From NCBI RefSeq assembly GCF_036417845.1, contig NC_089982.1:44231684-44295683 (forward strand): DNA of 64,000 nt, given 5' to 3'. The stretch comes from Apteryx mantelli (taxonomy: Eukaryota; Chordata; Aves; Apterygiformes; Apterygidae). Shown here piece after piece: positions 1-12,937 of the stretch. A program made the position numbers and the translations under genes. The notes beneath the pieces were generated by a model. The model had not been told where the DNA came from and ran no database searches. It saw only the letters and a program-made list of their open reading frames with translations. Positions within the stretch are counted from its first letter, which is position 1, and each line of letters starts with the position of its first letter.

Positions 1-209
1 GTTCTGAATAGGAAAATGCTACTTCACTGTGAGGGTGGTTGAACTCTGGAACAAGTTGCCCAGAGCACCTCCTTCCTTGAGGATATTCAAAACCTGGCTG
101 GAAACAGCTGTGAGCAACCTGCTCTAGCTGACCCTGCTTGAGGAGGGGTTTTGGACTAGATGATCTCCAGAGGGCCTGCCAACCCCAACTGTTCTGTGAT
201 TCTGTGATC
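1..209 (+). mobile_element. CR1 LINE, 3' end fragment (5' part cut by window edge)
   Basis: The segment has the typical CR1 3' region: a 'gttgcccagag' block, a 'ggactagatgatct' block, 'gggcctgccaacccc', and then the terminal ATTCTGTG-type octamer repeat ending near 209. CR1 elements lack a poly-A tail and end in this short repeat, so the 3' boundary is well defined. The copy carries several differences from the family pattern and looks old and inactive. The orientation is the same as the host gene. Confidence 0.9.
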
Positions 210-3200
210 AAATTAAAGAACGTGTTGTTTCTTTCAAACCCAAAAGGCCTGCACTTTGATAAGACCACAGCATCTTGTCAGTGGAAGACCATGCATTCTG
301 ACAAAAGAAGGGCTGGAGCAAGGCTGTAAAACATGCTATTTCTCTTTTCTGTTAGCCCTAGCGCTAAACACACATCTTGGTACTTGTGAGTGTGAGCGTG
401 TGAGGTAAACTTACGTGAAGATGCTGTAAATAAGTATGATTTCATCTTCATAAGGTTTTGCACTGAGTTTTGTTGTACTAATTTCCTACCCAACTACCTA
501 AAAGGATAACAAGGGAGTATTTAATTTTAAGCATGCACAGCTGAGAAAAGCATTATGAAAATTTTCATCTTATGAATAAATGGAAAGCTGAAAAATACAA
601 GTCCATTTTATGCACTTCCTTCTGCAGGCATGCTCTTACAGTAAAGAAAAAACCCCACACTACCACCAATTCCATGTTGCACACCTAGATCTCTGCAGCC
701 AAGGATGGCAAATACTATTCAGCTTTTAGAATGGATGCGTTTCTGAGTCTTTGAGGTCAAATGCATTAATAGATACAATTAATATAGTAAACATTAGCTA
801 AACAAATCTTGCCGTCATAAAACAGGAACATAGGCTTGTCCCTCACCCAGCTCTTCCATTATGGGGATGTATCTGATTTTTCCCTCAAGTATCTTACAGG
901 CTATAGCAAGGCACTGCAGGAATAAACTGACTTGCATAAAAACTAATGTTCTATGAATTAGTAAAGAACATGTCTTACACCAATAAATACCAACACTGAT
1001 GAAGAATAGCAAAGAGAATTAATTGAAAAGAGGGTAAAGTAAGGTTCTATTGGGCAGACTATAGAAAAATCTAATGTAGCTGAGAAGTTTGGGTCATGCA
1101 AAATGCATCTGAAATAGTGGGTTCCATTTTATCTGACCACTTTCTTAATTGTCACTTCTGATCCTTTTTTTCTCATGAGTACTTGAAGGCTGAAGGTATT
1201 GTTGAATGCCTCATAAATTTTTGTTTTAAGATAAAATACTCTCACGTAAAAGAAAATTTAAACTTTATAGCTTAAGATGCCGTTTTACTCTAGTAAATTT
1301 AAGAGGATTCTTTTCCCTTCCCTCCTTTAGTGAGCCAGGAGAGTGTATGTTGTGAATATTTGCAATGAAATGTTGAAATAATTTACAGGTCAAAGCTTAT
1401 TAAGCAGATAACATTTGTGAATAATTTTTAGTGTCAAATTCTCAAATTACTTTGCTGACAGAAGAAAATGAACCCTTTGATGTCTTAACATCTGCTGTTA
1501 AAGGTTAAATATAAGTGTTTGTTCCATCTTCTAGTACAATTTTGTTCTTCTTGGGATAAACAAGAGCATCTATCCAAAGTGACACCAGCAGAAATGAAAT
1601 GCAATTCAATTATACTGTAATAACTGCTTCCTGGCAGTGGAGTCACTTAATGTGTATATCATGAAGTCAAGCTTAACAGTCCAGGTAACCACTTCTGCAC
1701 TTCTGTAACCACTTCTTACCCGTCTGGCCAGAATTGTCATGTGCACCCTTCATTCAGCCAATATGAGCCTGTGTGAATGGTTCCTCTAACTATGAGAGCT
1801 GAACATGTAGTTCCCATTTCCCTTGTGGAAATAGTTTGCAACTGGAGAAGGTGCCATTAGTCCTTCATCCTGTACTTATTTCCCAAGGGTTGAGATTTTT
1901 TCTTTCCTTTCAGCTAACCTTTGTACTTGAGGGTGATATTTTAGTAAGTCTCATTTTATGAAGACAGTTTGTTTCAGGGACAAATCAACTTACTGTGGAT
2001 TTAGCATTTACAGTGTTTGAACAGCAGATAACTTATGTAATAACATTTTGACTCACTGCCAGATAATTTGTGGTCTGTATCTCAACAGTGACATGTTTGG
2101 TTGATCGTACATTAGCATTAACAGGCCCCAAATTGCTATTCATTTTGCACAGAAGCATGCATTTCAAGGAGTATTTCAAGGATGTTGAAAGAAACTGTTT
2201 TAGTCAACATATTAAAATGAAACCTATACAGAATTGTCACTATACTGCCTAATATATGCAGGTTACAGTACTACCATGTATTACACAAAAAGTCATTATA
2301 TATTGTAATATTTCATGTGATTATCCTTTTAGTTGATGTGGTATCAGCCTGTTCCCTCTCTGGTGATGACTGGTAAATGGTAGTCCAATCTCTAGAATTA
2401 CTGTTGCCATTAGCCTCTCTTGTCTGTTATGAGCAATACACATGCAAGATGACACCTCTCAGAAAGGAAAGCTGCAGGCAAGTGTACTGAGTTTAGTTCA
2501 ATTTTTAGTTTCATCCCCCTGTGTTAGTTTCTTTTCATGACTAAGCTTGTGGGAAAAATTGAGATAATAAAAGAAGACATCAGACTAAGTTCCTTTACAG
2601 ATGCATTAGTGTCCAATACCTGATCCTTTTGGCCAAGTGTAAGAAGCCTCATCTTGCATACTTACAGAAGAATTTCTTTAACAGAAAGGTTCTCAGCCCT
2701 TTATACTTTGCTTACACCTGTTATAACCTTTTTTTATGTTCTGTGTAATATGTAAGCAGGTATCTGTAGAAATACTGATGTTTATACAAAACCCATTTTT
2801 AAAATTTTACCTATCTGACACCAACAAAATCCACCGCTACCCACTCTGGAACTGGAAACAGAGCAGCTATGTCAGAGACTTGTTGATACCATTTTGCCAG
2901 GTTGGAGGTCCTGCGGTGTAGTACCTCTACCGTAATTCATCAGCAGGACTGGTACTAGCTCAAATACCTCTATACTGCACTCTAGTGTATGGTCTGGATA
3001 TTTCCCCCTCCCCACTCTATAGAAAATGCATCGGAAATGCTGATGACTTTTGGGCACTTTGTTTTTGATATAAGATGACAAATATCAAAGCCAAATATAA
3101 TATTTCATGTTTTGCTTGCTCCTTTGAGAGCTGCTGTACATTGAAAGGAGGTTTCAGTGACTTTGCATTAGTAACTGGAACTTCAAACTGCATGTTTTCA

Positions 3201-4068
3201 CCTGTATGCTGATGCTTTCAGGAACTTAGAGCAGCTGTTCAGAATTAGCTGCTTGGAAAAAGAGGTCTACATTTTATACTACTTTGGATGTGAAGGTCTA
3301 CTTTTTGTACTATTTAGTGTTTTATTGTGGAATTATAAAGTACGCATCACCAGACTCAGTCGGTAAAGTGCTGTCAGAACTAGATGTGACAAAACCATTG
3401 ATCTGCCACAATGAAGTTCAATTTTTGATTGAAACTGGACAGCTGGTCTTACTCTAGTGCAGTTGATTCATGTAGGAATTCAGATCAATCAGATGCATAT
3501 ACTGAACAAGAAACTAATTAGATGTGTGGTATTTCATCCTCCCTGCAACTTAACAGTAGCTAAAAAACAGGTTAAAGATTTTGAATAGTCATCTGTCATT
3601 CTTTCTTTCCTGCAGGACAAGGTAAACTTGTAGGTAACTGAACTCTCAAGTTGAATGGTAAGCTCTTGCACCTTGACTGTCTGAACTATTTACTTTAGTC
3701 TGTCCTGGTTCAAGCGTGGGCCCCTGACGTGTTTAGGACCTTTGAACAGAAGTATAAAGTACAAAGTAGATTGGTTATACACTACATTACACCTTCCAGG
3801 AAAAAAAAATCCTCAGCTGCCATTGGTTCTTACAAAGGGATTTTCAATTATCTTTCCCTGCAGTTCCTTATTACAGGGTGAACAGGGATGGTCGATTTAA
3901 CTGGGAAACCTGAGAGCAAAGGAAAGAAACATGGTGCTATGTACAAATGTTAAAAAAGAATGGCTGAAAACTTGAAGCACGTGAAGAGTGTGTATTAGAA
4001 GAAAGTTGCTGAGGAGTGATCTACAGTTTAGTGTTCTGTGTAATACAGATGTATGCAAGTACAACAAA

Positions 4069-4110
4069 GCAAAACTACCCAGCAGAATTGCAAAACTACC
4101 CCGCAGAATT
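4069..4110 (+). repeat. 21-bp tandem duplication, two copies
   Basis: Two adjacent 21-bp units (4069-4089 and 4090-4110) begin 'gcaaaactaccc' and differ at one base (A versus C in the middle of the unit). This is a local slippage duplication in the intron with no visible function. Confidence 0.9.
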
Positions 4111-7100
4111 GTTTCAGGTAATGCTCAGCTACATTTCAGATGAAATCCTTTTGCTATCACTGTGATGACCCACTCTTAGTAAGTAAGCTCAGACCAGCTT
4201 TTCATGTAACTGCATGCGAAGTGGATGGCAGATCAATACTGGGATTTATCATACTGTCACATTAGTTTTATGATCACCTTTTCTAATTGCTTATCTTTGA
4301 AAGAAGACTAGAGGGTCTTAAGAGACTAGAAATGATGTCAAGGAGTATTTTATAGATAGAATGAGAAGTCTAGAATTGTTTTGTCCCTCTTCAAAGTAAA
4401 AGGCAGCATGATGAAGCAGTTAGTGTTATGAAAAGGAGCATGGAGCTTGACCATTCTGGCTCTGCTCAAACAATGATGATAATAGTGTCCCGTTCCAGCA
4501 GTTCTGCTGCTGATGGAGGCAAAAAAGAACAAGGGTGAAAGAGAAGCAAGGAATATATTAAGGAGAATTGTAGCACGTACAATTTGTTTAGAGATTAAGA
4601 TTAAGAATAAAATAAACAGAATCTTTTGAATAAAGAGAATAGAATAAAGCTGACTTAACCTGTGTGAGAAATACTGAAGGTAGGTGAACCCTTAGGATGC
4701 AAAGCAACAAATTTAACCTGTGAATGCCTGGGTTTAGGAAGGAAATCTGTGTGAGGATAGATTATCCTGCAACTGTCAGCTGTGAAGGCTTCTCCTTAGA
4801 AAGCCTGTTTGATGACATCAACAGGACGCTGGATTAGACAGTTCAGATCTAATGGTAATTGAGGTCGAATGGTAATTTCCATGCGTTCTTGTGGAAAACT
4901 TTTGACTCCTATAACTCCCTTCTAATATTGATTTTTTGGGGGTAGTGTTTTCTAGCTTGTAAAATGCAGAAAAACCTGAGACAATTTTTTAAAATTCTAT
5001 TTATAAAATAGTTATATAATGCATCAGCATGCATTTTATGCATGTATTTGATGAGCATTTTGTGCAAACAATACTATAAATAGAGGTGAATAGGGATGTT
5101 CTTTATCAAGATAAAGCAAACTGAATGTAACCTGGTCTCCTCTTGAAGGACAAGTATCAAGTATAGCTTAAAGTGTTAAACATCACCATATGACAAGCAA
5201 GCTTTTCCCAATGCTGCTTGTTAAGTTCAGTTTTCTATCAATTTATTGGGGGGATAACAAATGTCATTTTCTACTTTTATTCATACTTTGATTTTAGGGT
5301 TTACTTTAGTTTAGTTTTTACCTCTGTTGAAAAGAACTATTTGTGTATAGAATAATGATCAACTGCTAGTTTTTACATTCCTTGGTTTGAGGGTGAATCA
5401 TTTAAGTTTGATCAAAGCCATCCTGACCTATTTAAGGGGAGGATGAGAAGCTTTTTCTCATTTGTGAAAAGGAGGACACCCTCTTTTTACTCTGCAAAAT
5501 AAATATCATACACATGAATTGGGAATGTCTGTAGCCTCCAAGGGTTTGTTTTTGTTTTTGTTTTGCTGTCATTTTGTTTTCCAGAAGATTCTGGGAATTG
5601 TCCCTAACAGTATAATGGACTAATGTAAATTTTGGAATGAAGTGAAATCTTTGGAAGAGACTGGAGCAAAGTTCTATATGGCTCAAGGCTCTGAGTGAAT
5701 TTTGTATAGAAAATCATTTTCTTCCACCTTTCAGCTCCTTCTCTGGTGTTGAATAGTAAGTATCAATAAGAGCTGCCAGTGGATCAGGAAGTTCATTTCA
5801 TAAATATCACCCTGTTTTCCCTGGTTAACTGTTGATTGTATTGAGAATCGTTGCCTTCTAAAAGAGGAAAACATTATCCTTTTCCATCTAAATTGTATAT
5901 ACTCTATTCTGTGTGGCAGCTTAGTTTGAACTACTGTTTCCTCTATCTAATTCAGAGTCCATGGACAGTCCTACTAATCTACATAAGAAATAGTTTACTT
6001 AAGAAAGTAACTTTGAACTAGCAGAACTGTTTAGAAGAAAAAATCTTTTTCATGTAAAATAGAGACCAAATTGTTTAGGTATCTGTATGTATCAATTAGT
6101 CAGGCTCCTGTGTGCTTTATCAAACTCTGTCTAGAATGTAAATAGCTGTTAAAAATGACACTAAATCCAAATTAAACCTGTCTCTTCCCTAGTGGTCACT
6201 GTAGGAAACACACTTCTGTGTGTTTTTAAGATAACAAAGTTTGCAAAAGAAAAAAGCTGAAGTTCTGTGTCAGTGGAAGAAGTCTTTAATGCTCTGTTCC
6301 TGAAAACCAATGTTGAAATGCATACAATTTAATATAAATATACTTTTTGTACATACTAGTAATTTTTATAAAAATATTGTTTACCCTTGTACGTATTGAC
6401 TTTCTTGCTATTTAAATTAGAATACTATTTCATGTCCCCAGTAACTTGTATTTGTAGGACCTTTCAGTTGACTCTCCTTGTCACTCAACAGCTTTCTGCT
6501 CTTCTGAAGAGCAGTAAAATGAGAGGAAATACAAGGTGGTTGTCTATGAACCATCCATATCTGGCCAGGCTCATCCCGTCATCCCTGACTAGAATCCCAG
6601 CTAAATGCTTCACAGACTGTAGTTACCTTTTAAAATGGTCCAGTTTCCTTCCCCAGACACTTCTGTCGCAAGGTAGTTAATACATAAGTGCCCTTACAGT
6701 TAACTCATGAAGCAAACAGGTAATATTTGCAAAACGCTGCCCTTGGAACTGAGAAGCTGTTAATGGAACCACAGTAGTACAGATAGACTTAACTTGCGTG
6801 TATGCTTTTGGCTTTGTTTCTGGCTAGCCAACTTTACAAAGTAGATAAACTGCCCACAGAAAATGGAGAACTAATTACATAACAAGCTTTAACTTCTTTT
6901 TAAAGCTAGAGCATAACAATGTCGAGCAGTTTCCACCAAGTCACAGGCCTCAGTGTTTGGAATTGTATAAATATGTAATAATTAAATAGAAATAAACGTA
7001 CAGTTAAATCTTAATATTTCTCTGCATGCACGGATCTCTGCAAAAAGTAGTAATAAATCAACATTAACCATATCTGTTATAGGAGTAGGCAGGGGTCAAG

Positions 7101-7302
7101 GGGAAGGGACAGGAAAAATCAGTTTTGCATTATTTACTATAGACTTTAAATGACTTCTGTTTTAAATGAGGAGTTGGCATTTTCAACTATATCCAAAAGG
7201 AAGACGGTGAACGAACTTGGGCAAACACAGATGCTCTGTCTATGTCCTGAGAGCTCTAACTGGCATGTGGCAATGGATGTTCCTTCTGGCACTGTGTGGG
7301 CT

Positions 7303-7346
7303 TGATGATCTGCTGATCTGCTGATCTAATGATCTGCTTGATGATC
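7303..7346 (+). repeat. Imperfect tandem repeat of a TGATCTGC-like unit
   Basis: Four to five degenerate units built on 'tgatctgc' follow one another, some of them shortened to 'tgatga'. This is simple-sequence expansion in the intron. Confidence 0.8.
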
Positions 7347-10300
7347 CCTGGCATACCAATCTATGTAACAAAGATCTGTGAAGCCATCAAGGACTTGACA
7401 GTATTGTATGTGTATCTCAGCAATGCAACAAGCCTGGATTTGCCAACAGATATTGCTGCATGAGTTCATTCACTGAATACAGAAACAAAAGCCAGCTTTT
7501 CAGTGAGTGAGATGAAAAGAGAACTTCTTGCCAGCTGCATTACTCATTAGTTTTCTTAACCCAGATTAACCCTTTTGTGCACAGTGAAGCAGTGAGGGAG
7601 CAAGGAGTGTTTGAATGCTTTGTGGATGCTTTTTGCATTTGTTCATCAACTGTTATAACACGGCTGGCCACGCTGCAAGAGTGAAACTTTCAGAATGTGT
7701 TTCCAGATCGGCTGGGGCTGTTTGCTATCCAGTCTGCGAAGCTATAGCTGAAGGTATGCAAAGATCATAGGAAACATTGCACTGGAGAGCAGCAGGATAT
7801 CTGCTTAAGACATTTGGGATACTGTATGCATGGAGTATCCATTTTTCACTATAAATCCTGTTTGCATCAGCTATGCAATTAGCTCAGAGCTGACTCTTGC
7901 TTTGCAGAATGATGTGAAATGTGATCAAGTCCTACCCCGAAACACACCTGCAATCTGTCTGCTCCTACTTTTATATACTAGCTACTGGTGCCCACACCAT
8001 ACCGAGATGGTTTTGCACTTGAGCCAGGTGTGACTTCCCTGTGAAACAGTAACAGACTGAAGAACCACAACAGATCAACAGCACTTCACCTCTGAATACA
8101 AGCTCAGGGGGTATGAAGTATGTAGGATGTAGAGACCTAAGGAGCAGATTGAAGCCGCAGAGAGGGTGCCTAAATTCTTCCTGCTTAGTTCTCAGACTTC
8201 CTGCCCCAGCTGGCAGTGATGCTCGCTCTAGCTATCTGAGGAGAAATCTCTAGGCAGACAGCATTGCCAACTGCTTGCTTAAACCCACCCAAGTGAGGCA
8301 GCACCTCACTGGGGAGTGACTGTGAGCAGGCAAAAGGGCCCTGTGCTGCCTTTTTTTAAAGGGCCATATTCTCTCCTGGAAAGGGAGGGGGGGAGGAGTG
8401 TGTGTACTTGGGTACACCCTGGAGCTAAGGCATTCCCACTTCTCCCATCTAATGACCTCTTGCCTTGCCCTTGTTATGTCTCTGATCTATAAAATTTCAG
8501 CTAAGAATTTGCCTTCTTTGAAGAGGACTGTCCTTATTTAAAAAGCTTCGCTTCAGTAAGCTCCTCTGCTGTAGTATTTACGCAGACATGTATGTTACAA
8601 GCTCACCTAGTCTTTTCCACGTGTCCTGAAATTTTCTTCTGTCTAAAACTTTGCAAATTCATCTTTGTCACAGAGACGCTTCACACAGAATGCAGTTAGG
8701 GAAGCTTATGTCTTAGAAATGACCTGTGTGACACTGTCACTCTTTCACTGATTTTGTTTGTTGTTGTTTCACCCTGACACCAACAAAAATAAATGTAAAG
8801 CTCAAGTGAAAAAGCCTCAGTTAAAGCAGTATGCGGTTTCAAAGGACTGGTTTAAAAAAAAAAAAAAGTATGCTAGCCTGCCATCAGAAAGGCAGTGGGA
8901 GCATGTGGGCAACAGAGGGTGAGACTGCCTTTTTCTGCAGAAGCTATGATCTTAAATTATCCCAGACTGTTCATGAAAGCTCGCCTTCTGCATGCAGCTC
9001 CACAGCACTTGAAGGTGATCTGCTTGGTGTGGCCGCACTCCAATCCTGCTTGCCCTTCAGCTGAATATTTCTGCCTCTTGCTGGCATAGCAATTTTTGAA
9101 TTGCAGGCCAATTTCAAACAATATTTATCATAGGATAGAGGTTTCAAAGTTAACTACTTAAAGAGTTCTGTGAAAATGAGAAACCAAAGTTAGTATAACT
9201 GCGGAGCTTAAGGCTTCTTTGTTAGCACAAATAATTATATCAAATTATAATTTTGTTTGCCCTGCTGCATCATAAGTCAACTTGTATACAGTGGAGAGTA
9301 GACTGATAAATGGGTGTCAAGACTTGGTAGCTAGGGGGCATAGAAGGGATTACAAGACACAGATTTGAGAGCTGACATTTATGATCGTGGGGGGAGGAGA
9401 AAGTGATTTGGGTAATACAGAAAGCTTTGTAAAATATTAAGGTGGAGAAGACGTAGGTCCTGCAAATCTGTAAGAAATCAGTCCTGCAGAATACCCTAAG
9501 TTTTACTGCTTGTAAAATTACAAAGTTGTATCAAGCTTGGTTGTACAGAGGTAAGAAATCACTTTTTGAAATAGCCCAAGCTAATTGGTAATGTTTAGGG
9601 GACATTTATAAAACAGTCCTCTGTGCTACAGCAAGCGGAGTGAGTGTGATGGGAAACTATATCCACACTTTGGGATAATGTAGCTTTGCAATGGGGCAGA
9701 AACTTCATGTGTAGGAAGGCTGAAAAGAAAGAAATTCCCAGCCATCAGTTTCTTAGGGGTTGGGGTAATCTGTTATTAATACTTTGTAAGCATGGACTTG
9801 GTTATGTTACTGTTAACTGTGGGCTGATGTTTCTTGGGAAGGGCAGTATGCACATTAAGAAGGGGCAGTTCAGAGACATGTTTCTTAAACTGCATATCAA
9901 TAGTTCTTTGAGATACTGGCTTGGAATCCAGGTGTAACTACTAAATGGCAAAAAAAGATCTGCTACAACAAACGTAGCTGTTTTAGAAGATATACCCAAG
10001 AAGCAGTTAGGGTCCCAAGGCAAAGCTCAAGGATAAGCAATTAGAGGAAAAAAAGTTGAAGCATAAGTGTAAGGTAACAACAAATAGCCTGTATGTTGGA
10101 ATATTAAAAACAAAACAAAAATACTGTATATTGCTACTTAAAAATTGATTGTGCTTTAATAAATAGCTTGATTTTCCAAAATGGCTGAAAGGTTTTTTTA
10201 AAAAATACTGTTTTGATTAACAGAACCTGCTGTGTACTCAGTAATATAAAACATCTGAGGGACTAGAAAAAACATAATTTTAAATTCTCATTAAAAAGGA

Positions 10301-12897
10301 AAAAAATATTGGCTACAGCTTCAGTTACTACTGGCTACAAACAGTATCGAATGAATGTATCAGCATGCACATACACCCCCACTTCTTCAAGGTTTAAGCA
10401 ATCTGTTAGAAGGGACTAACGTTTTGTTAAGAATGACTTTTTTTTTTTAATTTATTTTTTAATCTACATATGAGCTAATTTCCTGAACTGATTTTCTCCC
10501 ATATTCAGGAATAGAAATATGTGGTTTACCTCAAGTTACTTTTGAAGAATTACTGCTGCTCGGTTAATCCGCCTGAATAGCATTTTTAAGATTTTTTCAA
10601 ATGATGAAAGGAGATTTGTCCCAGAAGTAGGTGAAGCAGGCAGCCTGTTAAAACTCAACCTTCACTCCACAGCTATCCAAACAGCCAAAGCAAGCTTGAT
10701 TCTATATAAAAAAAAAAATTGATTGATGTTCGAGGGAGGCCCATTGCAGGCTATGTGTGAACTGGGACCCCCTTATGGTCCAGTCAGCAATCTCTGCTAG
10801 GTGATCTATTGGGAAGTTTTCCCCCACCCGACCTAGTCCACAATGTTCATGCCAAAAATATCTTTTCTGGAAATTGTTTTAGAGACATTGCACAGTTTAT
10901 TTAATTTTTTTTTTCTGTCTTGAGTCTAAAGTGAAATGTTGTAAAGAATAGGTAAATGAATGAGATTTTCAAGTGTCAGATATTCTTTTGCCAGACTAAT
11001 TAAATATATGCTTTATTCTAGCTTTCGTTTTCTGCTGATACAATACTTCCTGTGTGACAGGTGTTAATTCCCAAGTTGTTTCTAGCCCTTATCCTCTGTA
11101 TCAAAATATAATCTCCTTTTTCCTGTTTAATTGGTATTGAAAAGTATTTTTAACATCCTAGAAAAAATCATACTTTTTTAATGTAATACATCCTCTCTTA
11201 TCTCTCAAAATATAGTATTATACAAGTTTGAGAAGGAAAAATTGTGGCCACCTTTGTAACTTATTTGCAATAGTAAACACTGATAATGATAGAAAGAGAG
11301 ACATCTCAGATGAACATGAATTTTTGGTTTATTTAATGCTTGCCTTGTCTAACTTAAAGCACATATACCAACAATTTACCTGTTTTTTTAGTAGTAAATC
11401 AAAGAACTATAGTTTTCTTTGAAAATTAAAAACAAAATCTCAACACCATGAATATAAGAACTTCCCAGATAGTAATGACTTTAACGTCATAACCCAAGGC
11501 AAAGGGTTTGTTTCTTCAATTTAGCTACTTTCTTTATGAGAAGTTATAAATGCTGGCAAACCATCAACTCTGCTGAATGCTTCTAGTGCTTAGTAAACAC
11601 ATCTTGACAAAATGCAGTATTTGTCACTTGGCTTAAACTAATCACTGTGTTTCATTAAGAGGAGGTTGTTCTTCCCATTTTAAAACTTTGTGGTTGCTTT
11701 TTTTTCTTTTTAATCTGCTGTTAGCTGAGAATAAAAGGTTTTATTGTATGACAAGAAGGGCAGGATGGTTACAGATTTGCACGGTTTAGCTGCAAACAAT
11801 GCAACTTATTTTTTAATAACTGTAGGATGACTTTCAGTGAATGGCAGTTGCCTCACTGTCAGTTGAAAAGTTGGTCAGGGTTCAAGAACTGAACATTTGG
11901 GACATGACAGGAAAGAGGGATTTTCCTTCACAACTCAGCTACATTTTTTTTTTTTTTTTGCAAAATACATGTTTTTTCAATCTTAAAATATACTTCCGTT
12001 TAAACAGAAATATAGCAATAGCTGGATTGCTTCATTTAATATTCCTTTCACTAATATAGGCTGCAGAAACTTATTCCTTCATCTGGAAAATTATTCTTTA
12101 AAAGCTAAACTAGAATGGGATAAGGCAGTGGCTATAGTTTTGAAAAGCAGTATGTTTAGGAAAAAAAAGAATTTAGATAATCCATATGAGAGATATGGTG
12201 GGTGGAAAGCTTGTGTTACATCTATATGACAGAGGCCCCACAAACCTCTTGTTATATTGCTACTTTTTATTATTAAACTCCTATTGGCTATTAGATCATA
12301 GCTGAAAGACTTGGGGTTGTTCATATTAAAAAAATATGCAAACAAAGCTAAAAACTAATGTAAATAGTTCTTCCCCTTTATAGATTGAGGTCTTCACAGA
12401 TTCTTAGAACTGCAGATAAAATAAGAAAATGTACCTTGTACAGGACTTAGTGATTACTTTGTAACTTTCTGGAAACCACCTTTTCTAGATTAAACTGGAG
12501 GTAAATGCCTGGTTGATGAGCTGTTTCTACCATTGCTCTTTCAGCTATTTCTCAGCTCAAATGGATTTGGTGGTCAGGTGGTAGCAATGTCTCCTGCTGA
12601 CTTTCTGGACATCAATCTGGTTAGAGAAAGATGTACTGGTAGTGATGGAAGCTCAGTTTTAAGAACTAATAGTGGATGCCCTGTTCTTTCAAAACACTGA
12701 GGTTGTGTTGGTACTCCTGGAATCCTGTCAGTCCTCCTAACCGTGTTTCCTTGGGAAGAGAGGTTGCTAAATGCCTGTAGTTCCTGTTGCTTTAGTAACG
12801 TAACCAGGAAGGTTTTATGCTCTGTTCGAGCTACACCTGTTCCTGGTATTTCTCATGGATTTTCTGTAGTAGATGCTAGGAAGGCACCAAATAGAAT

Positions 12898-12937
12898 TAA
12901 GAAAAGAAAAAAAGAAAAAGGAGAGAGGGAGAGAACA
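12898..12937 (+). repeat. Purine-only run (A/G)
   Basis: About 40 bases of nearly pure A and G (aaag, gagagag) make a low-complexity homopurine stretch within the intron. Confidence 0.8.
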